In this document: one piece after another, positions 15,363 to 23,977 of the stretch | Layout of the letters: each line of letters begins with the position of its first letter | Position numbering within the stretch: position 1 is the stretch's first letter | From: Desulfovibrio sp. OttesenSCG-928-I05 | Lineage (GTDB): Bacteria > Desulfobacterota > Desulfovibrionia > Desulfovibrionales > Desulfovibrionaceae | DNA length: 37,548 nucleotides | Reading direction: 5' to 3' | NCBI GenBank assembly: GCA_030266385.1 | Contig: JAJDHY010000005.1 | Location: 1 to 37,548 of the forward strand | Translations under genes and position numbers: made by a program | Notes under the pieces: generated by a model | The model's input: only the letters and a program-made list of their open reading frames with translations | Database searches by the model: none | Told to the model about the DNA's origin: nothing

Positions 15363-16117
15363 TGCCTGCGCTCCGGACACTGCTCACCCCGCTATTGCTT
15401 GTCGTTTACTGGCAGATCATTGCCGGTTCCGGGCTTGTCTCGAACTACCTGCTGCCCACGCCCATGACCGTGCTGCATTCAGCGCTCGCCATGTGGCAAT
15501 CCGGCGTGCTGCCGGAACATATCAGCGCATCCCTCACGCGTATCGTGTTCGGGTTTTCCCTGAGCAGCGTCGCGGGCTTATTGTTCGCCGGGCTGATCAC
15601 GCGCTTTTCTCCGCTCAACGAACTGCTGGCCGCGCCGCTGGCGCTTTTGCGCATGATCCCGCCGCTGGCCATGACGCCGCTGCTCATCCTCTGGCTGGGA
15701 ATAGGCTCAGCCACGCAGTACACCATCATTATCATGGCCTCCTTCTTTCCTATCTTCCTGAACGCCCGCGACGGCTTCTGCCGGGTGACGGAACAACACC
15801 GGGAACTGGCGCACAGCCTGAACCTTTCCACCTGGATGTACGTTTCGCGCATTGTGGTTCCCAGCGCGGTGCCCTCCATTGTGACCGGCCTGCGCCTTGC
15901 CTTCGGCTACAGCTGGCGTTCCCTGATCGGCGCGGAACTTATCGCCGCAGCCAGCGGGCTCGGGTATATGGTCATCAACGCCCAGGAAATGCTACGGACC
16001 GACGAAGTTTTTGTGGGCATTCTTGTTATCGGCATTATCGGCTGGCTGCTGGATGCGCTTTTCATGCAGGGCATCAACCGCCTCCTGCGCCGCCGTTTTC
16101 CGGAGATCGCATCATGA
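15362..16117 (+). CDS. NitT/TauT-family ABC transporter permease
   Basis: A 251-aa inner-membrane subunit of an ABC importer of the nitrate/sulfonate/bicarbonate type (SsuC/TauC-like), with six hydrophobic segments. The conserved cytoplasmic loop is visible late in the protein: S-L-N-L-S-T-W-M-Y-V-S-R-I-V-V-P-S-A-V-P followed by I-V-T-G-L-R-L-A. The start ATG overlaps the upstream stop (TGATG), and the stop overlaps the next gene's start (ATGA), so the three genes are tightly coupled. The open frame continues upstream to 15101 but only as a shadow of the preceding gene. Substrate unknown. Confidence 0.9.
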   Translation: MPALRTLLTPLLLVVYWQIIAGSGLVSNYLLPTPMTVLHSALAMWQSGVLPEHISASLTRIVFGFSLSSVAGLLFAGLITRFSPLNELLAAPLALLRMIPPLAMTPLLILWLGIGSATQYTIIIMASFFPIFLNARDGFCRVTEQHRELAHSLNLSTWMYVSRIVVPSAVPSIVTGLRLAFGYSWRSLIGAELIAAASGLGYMVINAQEMLRTDEVFVGILVIGIIGWLLDALFMQGINRLLRRRFPEIAS

Positions 16118-16863
16118 ACGCTGCCAGCCACCCGATGACAGACAACGCGGACATGACGTCCGTGCTGGAAAAGATCAGCAAGCAATTCGGCAGCCATACG
16201 GTGCTTGACGGCGTCTCACTATCGCTGGCCGAAAACGGCATTACCTGCCTGCTCGGCCCTTCCGGCTGCGGTAAATCCACCCTGCTCCGCATCGCGGCGA
16301 GCCTGCTTCCGGCGGACGGCGGGTCCGTACATATCGATCCGCGCGAAGCGGCCATGGTTTTTCAGGAACCCCGCCTGCTGCCCTGGTTGACTGTAGAGGA
16401 AAACCTCAGTCTCGCCATCCAGAACGCCTCTCCCGCAGACCGGGCGGCGGGTATTCGGGACGTGCTGTCACTGGTCGAACTTGGCGACATCGCGCAGTTG
16501 CTCCCCCGGGAGCTTTCCGGCGGCATGGCGCAACGGGTCGGACTGGCCCGGGCGCTGCTCAGGCGTCCCCGCTTTCTGCTCATGGACGAACCCTTTGCCG
16601 CGCTGGATGCCATTACCCGTGCCGCGCTCCAGAAAATGCTCGTCGCCCTGATCGCGGAACAGCGTGTCACCTGCCTGTTCGTGACCCACGATATTAATGA
16701 GGCGCTTCTCATCGCCAACCATATCTATGTCACAAAAAACGGCACCATCATGCTGGATTGCGCATCCACACCCGAACTGGCATCAACCGTTCCCGACGAA
16801 AGCGCCCGCTGCGCGAGAGAAAACGTCAGGGAACGGATACTTTCCTATTTGCAAAAAACGTAA
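16114..16863 (+). CDS. NitT/TauT-family ABC transporter ATPase
   Basis: A 249-aa cytoplasmic ATP-binding subunit that powers the permease next to it. Walker A G-P-S-G-C-G-K-S-T, the Q-loop in M-V-F-Q-E-P-R-L-L-P-W, signature L-S-G-G-M, Walker B L-L-M-D-E-P-F and the H-loop F-V-T-H-D are all intact and in order. The Q-E-P-R-L-L-P-W sequence is characteristic of the SsuB/TauB branch. It overlaps the permease gene by four bases and is followed 23 bp later by the binding-protein gene. Confidence 0.93.
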   Translation: MNAASHPMTDNADMTSVLEKISKQFGSHTVLDGVSLSLAENGITCLLGPSGCGKSTLLRIAASLLPADGGSVHIDPREAAMVFQEPRLLPWLTVEENLSLAIQNASPADRAAGIRDVLSLVELGDIAQLLPRELSGGMAQRVGLARALLRRPRFLLMDEPFAALDAITRAALQKMLVALIAEQRVTCLFVTHDINEALLIANHIYVTKNGTIMLDCASTPELASTVPDESARCARENVRERILSYLQKT

Positions 16864-16886
16864 CCGTCACAACCAAAGGATACAGA

Positions 16887-17825
16887 ATGAAACGCATCGC
16901 CCTTCTCGCCGTCATGGGATTCCTTTTCCTGAGCGGCAACGCGTTCGCGGCCAAGAACGAAGTCGCCATCAGCTATGTGAAATCCCCCTTCAACCTCCAG
17001 ATGATTGTCATGAAGGAACACGGGCTGCTGGAAAAGGAACTCGCCCCCCTCGGCGTCTCCGTGAGCTGGCCGGAAATCAACTCCGGGTCCAAACAGGCAC
17101 AGGCCATGGCTTCCGGTGACCTGGATATCTGCGGCGTCATGAATTCCACCTCACTGCTCATGGCCGCCAGCGAAGGCATGCCCATCAAGATCATCGCCGG
17201 GGTGGCGCGGCCCACGGACGTCTTCGCCCTGATGGGCAGAAAGGGCGGTCCCGCCTCCATCAAGGAACTCAGAGGGAAAACCATCGCCGGTCCCAAAGGC
17301 ACTGTCCTGCACCAGCTCCTTGTTGCCGCGCTGGCCACGGAAGGCATGACGCTCAAGGACGTGCAGTTCTTGCAGATGGATATTCCCCAGAGCTTCGCGG
17401 CCATGCAGGGCGGCAAGGTTGACGCGGCGCTGCTGGCCGCCAACATGGTTATCAAGGCCGAAGAAGAAGGCGCAGCCAAGATTGCCACCGCCACCGGCCT
17501 TGTGGTCCCCAAACTGGCCATGATGGGGTCCGATTCCTTCATCAAAAACCATCCCGACCGCCTCAAGGCCGCTATTGCCGCCCATGACAAAGCCTGGCAG
17601 TGGATCACGGAAAACCACGACGAAGCCATTGCCCTTGGCGCGAAAATTCAGGGGATCAGCATAGAAGACGCCGAGCGGCTCTTTGAATGGTCTTACTTCA
17701 CCCAGCGCTTCAACCAGAGCGATATCGAAAGCATGAAAGATGACATGCAGTTCCTGCTTGATAACGACATGATGCGCAAGACCGTGGATGTTTCCACCCT
17801 TATCATCCCCGAAGCCATGGAATAA
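16887..17825 (+). CDS. NitT/TauT-type periplasmic substrate-binding protein
   Basis: A 312-aa secreted binding protein (SsuA/NMT1-like fold). The signal peptide MKRIALLAVMGFLFLSGNA is cleaved near AFA-AK. The mature start (E-V-A-I-S-Y-V-K-S-P-F-N-L) and the segments G-S-K-Q-A-Q-A-M-A-S-G-D-L-D-I-C-G and L-R-G-K-T-I-A-G-P-K-G-T are typical of the family, which binds nitrate, sulfonates, thiamine precursors and other small anions. An AAAGGA site precedes the ATG. It belongs with the permease and ATPase just upstream. The ligand cannot be predicted; Fur-box control would point to an iron-linked molecule. Confidence 0.9.
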   Translation: MKRIALLAVMGFLFLSGNAFAAKNEVAISYVKSPFNLQMIVMKEHGLLEKELAPLGVSVSWPEINSGSKQAQAMASGDLDICGVMNSTSLLMAASEGMPIKIIAGVARPTDVFALMGRKGGPASIKELRGKTIAGPKGTVLHQLLVAALATEGMTLKDVQFLQMDIPQSFAAMQGGKVDAALLAANMVIKAEEEGAAKIATATGLVVPKLAMMGSDSFIKNHPDRLKAAIAAHDKAWQWITENHDEAIALGAKIQGISIEDAERLFEWSYFTQRFNQSDIESMKDDMQFLLDNDMMRKTVDVSTLIIPEAME

Positions 17826-17835
17826 CACGGCATGA

Positions 17836-17897
17836 CGCCTCCGGCGCTGGGGAGTACGGACGGGAGTTCATGCCTCCCCCATCCCGCGCCGGAGGCG
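17836..17897 (+). other. long stem-loop after the binding-protein gene
   Basis: CGCCTCCGGCGC (17836-17847) pairs with 17886-17897, with an inner GGGGAG/CTCCCC stem (17849-17854 with 17874-17879). It occupies most of the gap before the second FmdE-like gene and has no T-tract. Such hairpins often protect the binding-protein mRNA or partly stop transcription. Confidence 0.6.
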
Positions 17898-17939
17898 AAG
17901 CCGCTTTCGCCTCTCCCTTTCATATTTTCAGGAGCACGC

Positions 17940-18482
17940 ATGTCACAGGCAAGCACCGAACCGTATATCACCCTTCTTGATCAGGACGGAGAAATCACGC
18001 TGCGCCGCGAGGATCTTCTCAAATACGCGACCAACGCCAACGTCATTGCGGCGGCGCTGATGATCCGCGTCTGCCGTCTGGCCTTTTCCCTGCTTTCCCC
18101 GGATGCCCCGGTCAAACGCCGGGAACTGTACTGGACCCTCGGCTTTCCCGGTGCCGGTCTGGTGGACTGCGTGGAGATGATATCCCACGCCGTGCGCGAA
18201 GGCCGCTGCCTGCAACAGCCGGAATGCAACCATCCTGACGCGCCCTTTTCCCTGAACGGCCAGATGGTGTTCACCATAGGCTACGCGGGCAAACGCCTCC
18301 AGCTCTGGCCGGATCCATCCGTCTTTGACGATGAATTCCGCTCGGAAGTCGCCGCCTGGCAGGAACTGCCGGATGATGCCCCCGGCCGCGACGCGTTCTT
18401 GCGCTACAAGGAAGGTAAAGTGCAGGACATCATGACGCTGGCCGACGAAGCACTGCTGCATACCCGCTGGTTGAAAAACTAG
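17940..18482 (+). CDS. FmdE-like protein B, paralogue of the 14775 gene
   Basis: A 180-aa soluble protein, homologous to the first gene of the operon: [23 protein letters not shown] and A-V-R-E-G-R match AFALLAPD, SFPGLGLKD and MVTEGR there. The HGH-type motif of classic FmdE is lost altogether (the position reads T-N-A-N-V-I-A-A-A). A Cys/His cluster follows (Q-P-E-C-N-H-P). AGGAG lies ahead of the ATG at 17940. Sitting at the far end of the ABC transporter genes, it probably serves the same system as its paralogue, perhaps as a heteromeric partner. No function is known to me. Confidence 0.65.
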   Translation: MSQASTEPYITLLDQDGEITLRREDLLKYATNANVIAAALMIRVCRLAFSLLSPDAPVKRRELYWTLGFPGAGLVDCVEMISHAVREGRCLQQPECNHPDAPFSLNGQMVFTIGYAGKRLQLWPDPSVFDDEFRSEVAAWQELPDDAPGRDAFLRYKEGKVQDIMTLADEALLHTRWLKN

Positions 18483-18558
18483 CCCGTAGCGAACAGACTG
18501 TGTGGTTCACGAGCGGCTCCGGCGGCTCTGTAAAAAGCATCTACCAGCAGGATACCAC

Positions 18559-19251
18559 ATGAAAAAATTCGTTCTTTGCGCAGTGCTGTGCATACTGTTC
18601 GTGCTGCCCTGCGTACCCATGGCGCAGGACGGACCTGCGTTCTGATCACTCGTGATCTGGCCCGTAGCGGAACAATACGCGTGCCTCATGGTACGTATCG
18701 ACGAGCCGGACACGGATTTCCGCCCCGCTGAAATTCTCGCTGTGGCGCGAAAGGAAATGGAAGAGCGCAAGCTGCCCCTGTTGCAGATCGCGTTGTATGA
18801 AGAAGACAAAGCGTTCGGTGAGGGAGCCTTTGCGGTTGCGACCATGCGAAAGGACGGCCCCCGGAACCCTGAATTTACCCGTCCGGCAAACCGGGAAGAA
18901 GCGCTGCAACTGGAATACTCGCTGGGCTACAAAGTTTCCTCCGCTCTACTGGCCCGAGAATTCGCGGATGATCCCTCCGGCGCGGGGGAAAGGTATCAGG
19001 GCGTTCTGCTGCTTCTGGAAGGCCCGGTTCTGCGCGTCGGGTCCGGCTTCGGATCCGGCGACGGAGGGCAACCTGTTATCCTGTTCCACGAAAAAAGCGC
19101 CAATAGCCCTGCTATCACGGCGTTTCTGCCGCCATCCGATCCCTTTGCCGCCCGGATACGACAGGGTACGACTGTCGTATATCAAGGCGATGCCAGAAGC
19201 CTGTTCGATAACGCCGTTCTGTGCATGGGACGGGTTGTCGGGATACAATAG
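18559..19251 (+). CDS. secreted protein gene with in-frame TGA after the signal peptide
   Basis: From the ATG at 18559 (AGGA upstream) the frame encodes a Sec signal peptide, MKKFVLCAVLCILFVLPC, then V-P-M-A-Q-D-G-P-A-F and a TGA at 18643-18645. The same frame continues without another stop for 201 codons to 19251 (IWPVAEQYACLMVRIDEPD...VVGIQ). The second part has no ribosome site at its GTG (18652) or ATG (18688), so it seems meant to be joined to the signal peptide. The TGA sits at the edge of a small perfect palindrome, GATCAC-TC-GTGATC. Choices are selenocysteine, programmed readthrough, a nonsense mutation (pseudogene) or a sequence error. I do not recognise the mature domain. It follows the FmdE-like gene by 76 bp and may belong to its operon. 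Confidence 0.55.
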
Positions 19252-19334
19252 CAGCGCGAAAAACGGCGCGCTCCCCCGTTTCGCGCCACCATTCCCGCTG
19301 GCGTCCCACGCTCCAAACTGATACAGCAACAAGC

Positions 19335-19380
19335 GCTTCCCGGAACCTGACAGGGCTGTTCCCGCCGCGTTCCGGGAAGC
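19335..19380 (+). other. 12-bp stem-loop in the uup leader
   Basis: GCTTCCCGGAAC (19335-19346) pairs perfectly with 19369-19380, around a 22-nt loop, ending about 30 bp before the uup start. A weaker hairpin (19254-19286, GCGCGAAA/TTTCGCGC arms) lies just after the preceding stop codon. No T-tract follows either, so they may control the message or end the upstream transcript weakly. Confidence 0.5.
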
Positions 19381-19409
19381 CTCATGCTATGCAAAAGGAA
19401 ACATATCGT

Positions 19410-21308
19410 ATGGCTCTCATCCATATGCAGGGCGTCAGCCTGAACCTGGGCGGCCAGCCCTTGCTGGATTCCGTGGATTTTTCTCTGGAAGCGGGGGAGC
19501 GGGTCTGTCTGGCCGGGCGCAACGGCGCGGGCAAATCAACGCTTCTGGCGCTTCTTTCCGGCGACCTGACCCCGGATTCCGGGGAAATCGTGCGTACCGG
19601 CGCGTATTTCGGCCATATGCCACAGGATGTGCCGCTCAGCTGGAACGGCACGGTTTTCAGTCTGGTGGCCGAGGTGCTTGGCGATGAAGGGAAATCCCTG
19701 TCCGCCGCCCATTCGGCCCAGTCCGGCGGAAATGGCGAAAATGGCGTAAACGGCGAGAGCGGTGCCCTGCACGGGGGGGGCTGGGAACGCTACGGTGAAA
19801 TTCTCGGGGTTATCAACAACCTTGGTCTGAACCCGGATGCCGAATTCAGCGCCCTTTCCGGCGGCAGCAAGCGCCGGGTCGCCCTTGCCCGGGCGTTGCT
19901 CCGTTCCGGCGATCTTATTCTGGACGAGCCCACGAACCATCTGGATATCGCCACCATTGCCTGGCTGGAAGAATTTTTGCTGCGCAAGGCAGGCACCCTT
20001 ATTTTTGTCAGCCACGACCGGGCTTTTTCCCAGCGTCTCGCCACACGCGTGGTTGAAATAGACCGGGGCAAACTCCACAGCTATTCCTGCCCCTTTGACC
20101 AGTATGCGGAACGCCGGGAAGAGCGTCTTGATATCGAAGAGAAGCATTTCGCCCTCTTCGACCGCAAGCTGGCCAAGGAAGAAGCCTGGATACGGCAGGG
20201 CATCAAGGCCCGCCGCACGCGGAACATGGGCAGAGTGCGGGCGCTGCGGGATATGCGCGCCGAGCGATCCGCCCGGCGCGAGAAACAGGGGAACGTACGC
20301 ATGGCCGCGCAGGAGGCCGAGCGTTCCGGCAAACTGGTTATTGAAGCGGAAAATATCGGGTTTGGTTTTCCGGACGGGAAGACCCTGTTCCGCAACTTTT
20401 CCACGGTCATCCAGCGCGGCGACCGGGTGGGTCTTATCGGCAACAACGGCATGGGCAAAAGCACCCTGCTCCGCATCCTGCTCGGTGAACTGCAACCGCT
20501 TGAAGGTTCCGTCCGGCACGGTACACAGCTGCACATAAGCTATTTTGACCAGCTCCGCGAAGCCCTCAACCCCGAGCATACCGTCATGCACAGCGTGGCC
20601 GACGGCAACGATGTGGTGACCATTAACGGCAACACCCGGCATGTGGCGGGATATCTTCAGGATTTTCTCTTCACGCCGGACAGACTGCGTTTGCCGGTCA
20701 AGGCCTTATCCGGCGGCGAGCGTAACCGCCTTTTGCTGGCGCGGCTTTTTACCCGTCCTTCCAACCTGCTGGTACTGGACGAACCCACCAACGATCTGGA
20801 CATGGAAACCCTTGAGCTGCTGGAAGAACTGCTTTCCGACTATTCCGGCACCGTGATCATGGTCAGCCACGACAGGCGTTTTCTGGACAACCTTGTCACC
20901 GGCGTTCTGGCCCTTGAGGGCGACGGCCTTGTTCATGAATACGTCGGCGCGTACACGGACTGGCTGCGGCAGCGCAGCGTTCCGACGGAAAACTCCCCCG
21001 TTCCCAAACCCCGACCAAAGCAGGAAAGCGCCCCCAAACCCCGGCGACGCGGATTCAACGAGCAGCGCGAATTCGAGCAACTGACACGGGAACTGGAAGA
21101 ATTACCCAACCGTCTGGATGCTCTGGAACAGGAACAGCAGGATATAGAAACCCGTCTTGCCGACCCCGATCTCTTCAACCGCGACCCTGCCGGGTTCACC
21201 CAACTGACGGAACGCCTCTCGGCTCTGGACGAAGAGCAGACCGCTCTCCTCCTCCACTGGGAAGAAGCCGAAGCACGCCTGAAAGAGCTTGAGGTCTTGG
21301 GGGGCTAG
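19410..21308 (+). CDS. uup: ABC-F family ATPase Uup
   Basis: A 632-aa soluble twin-ATPase protein without membrane domain. ABC-F proteins act on ribosomes or, for Uup, on transposon excision and ribosome/replication intermediates. First ATPase: G-R-N-G-A-G-K-S-T, L-S-G-G-S-K-R-R and L-D-E-P-T-N-H-L-D. A charged linker (ABC-F P-site tRNA interaction motif region) follows with RRTRNMGRVRAL, which is the Uup-type linker. Second ATPase: G-N-N-G-M-G-K-S-T, L-S-G-G-E-R-N-R and L-D-E-P-T-N-D-L-D. The C-terminal ~75 residues are a coiled coil, as in E. coli Uup (635 aa). A Gly/Asn-rich insert lies between Walker A and the first signature. The ATG at 19410 has AAAGGA about 10 nt upstream; an ATG at 19388 is an alternative. 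Confidence 0.92.
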   Translation: MALIHMQGVSLNLGGQPLLDSVDFSLEAGERVCLAGRNGAGKSTLLALLSGDLTPDSGEIVRTGAYFGHMPQDVPLSWNGTVFSLVAEVLGDEGKSLSAAHSAQSGGNGENGVNGESGALHGGGWERYGEILGVINNLGLNPDAEFSALSGGSKRRVALARALLRSGDLILDEPTNHLDIATIAWLEEFLLRKAGTLIFVSHDRAFSQRLATRVVEIDRGKLHSYSCPFDQYAERREERLDIEEKHFALFDRKLAKEEAWIRQGIKARRTRNMGRVRALRDMRAERSARREKQGNVRMAAQEAERSGKLVIEAENIGFGFPDGKTLFRNFSTVIQRGDRVGLIGNNGMGKSTLLRILLGELQPLEGSVRHGTQLHISYFDQLREALNPEHTVMHSVADGNDVVTINGNTRHVAGYLQDFLFTPDRLRLPVKALSGGERNRLLLARLFTRPSNLLVLDEPTNDLDMETLELLEELLSDYSGTVIMVSHDRRFLDNLVTGVLALEGDGLVHEYVGAYTDWLRQRSVPTENSPVPKPRPKQESAPKPRRRGFNEQREFEQLTRELEELPNRLDALEQEQQDIETRLADPDLFNRDPAGFTQLTERLSALDEEQTALLLHWEEAEARLKELEVLGG

Positions 21309-21328
21309 TCTCCCCCCTTATCGGGGGT

Positions 21329-21395
21329 GCAGGGGGATCATCCCCCTGCCGGGAGAGAGGATCCAAGGAGAGAGGGCAGCGCCCTCTCTCCTTGG
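21329..21395. terminator. double hairpin between convergent uup and amino-acid ABC genes
   Basis: GCAGGGGGAT/ATCCCCCTGC (21329-21349, 1-nt spacer) and a perfect 15-bp stem CCAAGGAGAGAGGGC with its complement (21363-21395, 3-nt loop) lie between two convergent genes. T-tracts are absent, but stem strength and position suggest a bidirectional transcription stop. Confidence 0.65.
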
Positions 21396-21426
21396 CCCCC
21401 GGAGGGCCGCCGGAGGCATCACCTCA

Positions 21427-22167
21427 TCACAATATCTGTTGCAGGAACTGTTGAAGGCGGGGGTGTTTGGGGCTGGTGAAGAAGTGTTCCGGGGTTCCGA
21501 CTTCAATGACCTGTCCTTTATCCATGAACACGATACGATCCGCGACTTCGCGGGCAAAGCCCATTTCGTGGGTAACGCAGACCATGGTCATACCTTCGCG
21601 GGCGAGATCGACCATAACTTCCAGCACTTCACCGATCATTTCAGGATCCAGCGCGGAGGTCGGCTCGTCAAAGAGCATGATCTTGGGGCTCATGGCAAGG
21701 GCGCGGGCGATAGCCACGCGCTGCTGCTGACCGCCGGAAAGCTGACCGGGATAGACCAGCGCCTTATCCGAGATACCGACTTTTTCCAGCAGGGCCATGG
21801 CCATGGTTTCCGCTTCCTTGACGGGCATACCGCGCAGGACGACGGGCGCCATGGTCAGGTTATGGAGCACGGTCTTGTGCGGGAACAGGTTGAAGTTCTG
21901 AAACACCATACCCAGTTCACGGCGGGCGAGATCGATATCCGTATCCGGGGCGTTCATATCCACGCCATCGACGAGGACCATGCCCTGATCCACGGTTTCC
22001 AGCCGGTTGATACTGCGCAGCAGGGTTGATTTTCCGGATCCGGAAGGACCGATAATAACAACCTTCTCACCGGGAAAAACGCTGAGCGAAACGTCGCGCA
22101 ACGCCGAAAGATTGCCGAAAAACTTGTACACGCCGCGAATATCGATGATGGGATTAGCGCCGGTCAT
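21427..22167 (-). CDS. polar amino-acid ABC transporter ATPase
   Basis: A 246-aa ATPase subunit of the GlnQ/HisP type. Walker [11 protein letters not shown]-loop [11 protein letters not shown], signature L-S-G-G-Q-Q-Q-R, Walker [13 protein letters not shown] and the H-loop V-T-H-E-M are all present; the F-N-L-F-P-H Q-loop and M-G-F-A-R-E are typical of the polar amino-acid branch. Its start overlaps the permease gene end by 14 bases and has GAGG upstream. With the binding protein and permease encoded just upstream it forms a complete importer. Confidence 0.95.
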   Translation of the reverse strand: MTGANPIIDIRGVYKFFGNLSALRDVSLSVFPGEKVVIIGPSGSGKSTLLRSINRLETVDQGMVLVDGVDMNAPDTDIDLARRELGMVFQNFNLFPHKTVLHNLTMAPVVLRGMPVKEAETMAMALLEKVGISDKALVYPGQLSGGQQQRVAIARALAMSPKIMLFDEPTSALDPEMIGEVLEVMVDLAREGMTMVCVTHEMGFAREVADRIVFMDKGQVIEVGTPEHFFTSPKHPRLQQFLQQIL

Positions 22168-22942
22168 AATAATTCAACCTCGCTTCCATGATACTTACAA
22201 GCTTGGAAAGTATGAGCGTGATAATGAGATAAATCAGACTGACCAGAGCGAACACTTCAAAATAGTTGAAGTACTGCCCGGCGTATTCTGTCCCCCGGCG
22301 CAGAAGATCTGAAAGCGCCAGAACGGAGACGAGGGAAGTATCTTTCAGCATGGCGATAAATTCGTTCCCGACCGGGGGCAGGATGGTGCGCATGGCCTGG
22401 GGGAGAATAACCAGCCGCATGGTCTGACGGGCGGAAAACCCGAGCGAGCGGGCGGCTTCCGTCTGGCCATGGCTGATGGCGCTGATACCCGCGCGGAACA
22501 CTTCGCCCATGTACGCGCCGTAGCATACGCTCATGGCGATAACGGCGGCGGGCACCCCGCCGACGCCGAAAATCTTGCCCATCCCGTAATACAGGAAGAA
22601 CAACTGCGCCATGAGGGGGATACCGCGGATCACTTCCACGTAGGTGGAGGCCAGCAAGTTGATTTTCTTGTTGGTGGAAAGGCGTCCCAGCCCGGTGAGC
22701 AAGCCGATGGGAAGCGAGAGCATGATGGCGAAAATAGTCACCTGAAAGGTGATGATAAGCCCATCCGCCACAAATTGCAGGATATCCCAGAACGGGTCTG
22801 CCATGACGGTAATGAGAAAAACAAGCAGGGCCAGCGCGCCGAAAAACGCGATGGACCAGGCCGTGACCAGGCCTTTGTCACCGGGATGGGGAATAGATGC
22901 TCCGTCGGAAACTTCTATCCGTATATTCGGCGTATCCGCCAT
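22154..22942 (-). CDS. polar amino-acid ABC transporter permease
   Basis: A 262-aa inner-membrane permease of the HisM/GlnP family: a ~30-residue polar N-terminus, then about five to six helices. The family motif region is readable as [15 protein letters not shown] and, later, [22 protein letters not shown], the ATPase-coupling loop. The ATG at 22942 has GGAGG seven bases upstream; the longer frame to 23005 starts inside a terminator and is unlikely. An intrinsic terminator separates it from the binding-protein gene. Confidence 0.93.
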   Translation of the reverse strand: MADTPNIRIEVSDGASIPHPGDKGLVTAWSIAFFGALALLVFLITVMADPFWDILQFVADGLIITFQVTIFAIMLSLPIGLLTGLGRLSTNKKINLLASTYVEVIRGIPLMAQLFFLYYGMGKIFGVGGVPAAVIAMSVCYGAYMGEVFRAGISAISHGQTEAARSLGFSARQTMRLVILPQAMRTILPPVGNEFIAMLKDTSLVSVLALSDLLRRGTEYAGQYFNYFEVFALVSLIYLIITLILSKLVSIMEARLNYYDRR

Positions 22943-22952
22943 ATGGCCTCCG

Positions 22953-22980
22953 AAAAAAAACCGGGCGTTTTTTCGCCCGG
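22953..22980 (-). terminator. intrinsic terminator between binding-protein and permease genes
   Basis: CCGGGCG/CGCCCGG with a 6-nt A-loop (22980-22961 read on the minus strand), then eight T (22960-22953). It lies only 11 bp before the permease start, so permease/ATPase expression depends on readthrough. This would yield much more binding protein than transporter, a common arrangement. Confidence 0.9.
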
Positions 22981-23093
22981 ACTGGACGCATGTGCACCGG
23001 CACAATGCCCTGCCACACCGGTAGTCCAGGATAGCAACGCCGTCCTGAAACTACCGGTGCGTGAATCATCCGCATGATGGAAACGGGGTGTCC

Positions 23094-23834
23094 CTATTTA
23101 CCGATCCATTTTTTGATCAGTTCAGCTTCAATGCCTTTTTCCTGCACCGCTTTGATACCCCGGTTGAGAATTTCCAGGGTTTCCTTGTCGCCCTTGCGCA
23201 CGGCGAACCCGTAATGTTCGGTTTCCGCATCGGTGATGACAAAAGCGATTTTGAGCTGGTCGGCATTGCTGCCGCCCTGAAGGGCGAAGTCGGCGGCGAC
23301 GGGGTCGTCGCAAAGCACGGCGTCAAGGTTGCCGTTTTTCAGGTCTTCCATAGCGTAGCCGACGGCGTCGTAGGACTTGATATCCCTGTTCAGTGCGCGG
23401 CCCGCGAAAAAGCCCGTGGTGCTGATTTGCGCGCCAAGACGTTTACCTTTCAGATCGTCGACAGTTTTAAACTCCGCGTCTTTACGGGTCACGACGGCCT
23501 GCTGCACGGTATAGTACGGCTCGGAGAAATCCATGGCGTTCATCCGGTCTTTCGTGATGGTCACGGACGAGGCGATAACGTCGGTACGTCCAGCGCCCAG
23601 TTCCGCGAAAATCCCGGCCCAGGCCACGTTCCGGTGTTCGACAGTGATGCCGGTTTCCTTGGCGATGGCGTCGATGTAATCCACAGAATACCCGACAAGC
23701 TGTTTATTGGCGTCGAGATATTCCATGGGCGGCCAGGTGGCGTCATGCGCGACCCGCAATGTTTTGCCGGCGGCCAGGGAAGGTTGGGCGCTCACGAGCA
23801 GCATAACGGCAAGAAGAAGCATTTTTTTCAACAT
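23094..23834 (-). CDS. amino-acid ABC transporter substrate-binding protein
   Basis: A 246-aa periplasmic binding protein (SBP_bac_3 family). Signal peptide MLKKMLLLAVMLLVSAQPS, cleaved near SLA-AG. The ligand domain begins T-L-R-V-A-H-D-A-T-W-P-P-M-E and has the typical F-A-E-L-G-A-G-R-T-D-V-I and S-S-V-T-I-T-K-D-R motifs. The ATG at 23834 has a strong AGGAGG site. It is the first gene of the importer operon, with promoter and palindrome at 23887-23932. The ligand class is polar or acidic/aromatic amino acid; no more can be said. Confidence 0.95.
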   Translation of the reverse strand: MLKKMLLLAVMLLVSAQPSLAAGKTLRVAHDATWPPMEYLDANKQLVGYSVDYIDAIAKETGITVEHRNVAWAGIFAELGAGRTDVIASSVTITKDRMNAMDFSEPYYTVQQAVVTRKDAEFKTVDDLKGKRLGAQISTTGFFAGRALNRDIKSYDAVGYAMEDLKNGNLDAVLCDDPVAADFALQGGSNADQLKIAFVITDAETEHYGFAVRKGDKETLEILNRGIKAVQEKGIEAELIKKWIGK

Positions 23835-23886
23835 GATAGCCTCCTGATAAAATAGCGCCCGCACGGAAAGTGACGAACAGCGGAAT

Positions 23887-23932
23887 ATTCTTATTATACG
23901 ACGTCCTTTTGTCAATTTCTTTCATGACAAAA
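23887..23932 (-). promoter_or_regulatory. promoter and overlapping palindromic operator of the amino-acid ABC operon
   Basis: On the minus strand TTGACA (23915-23910) and AAGAAT (23892-23887) have a 17-bp spacer; a TATAAT also lies inside the spacer. The perfect inverted repeat TTTTGTCA (23907-23914) / TGACAAAA (23925-23932) with a 10-bp centre overlaps the -35 box and region upstream, so a dimeric regulator could block or recruit polymerase. The regulator is unknown. Confidence 0.6.
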
Positions 23933-23977
23933 ATGAGACAGGGCGTTCCGGGCGACCGCTTCAGCGGCATATTCACA

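Noticed and set aside
18646-18690. SECIS element after the in-frame TGA
   Set aside because: Only a 4-bp CGTA/TACG stem could be drawn; this is too weak to claim selenocysteine insertion.
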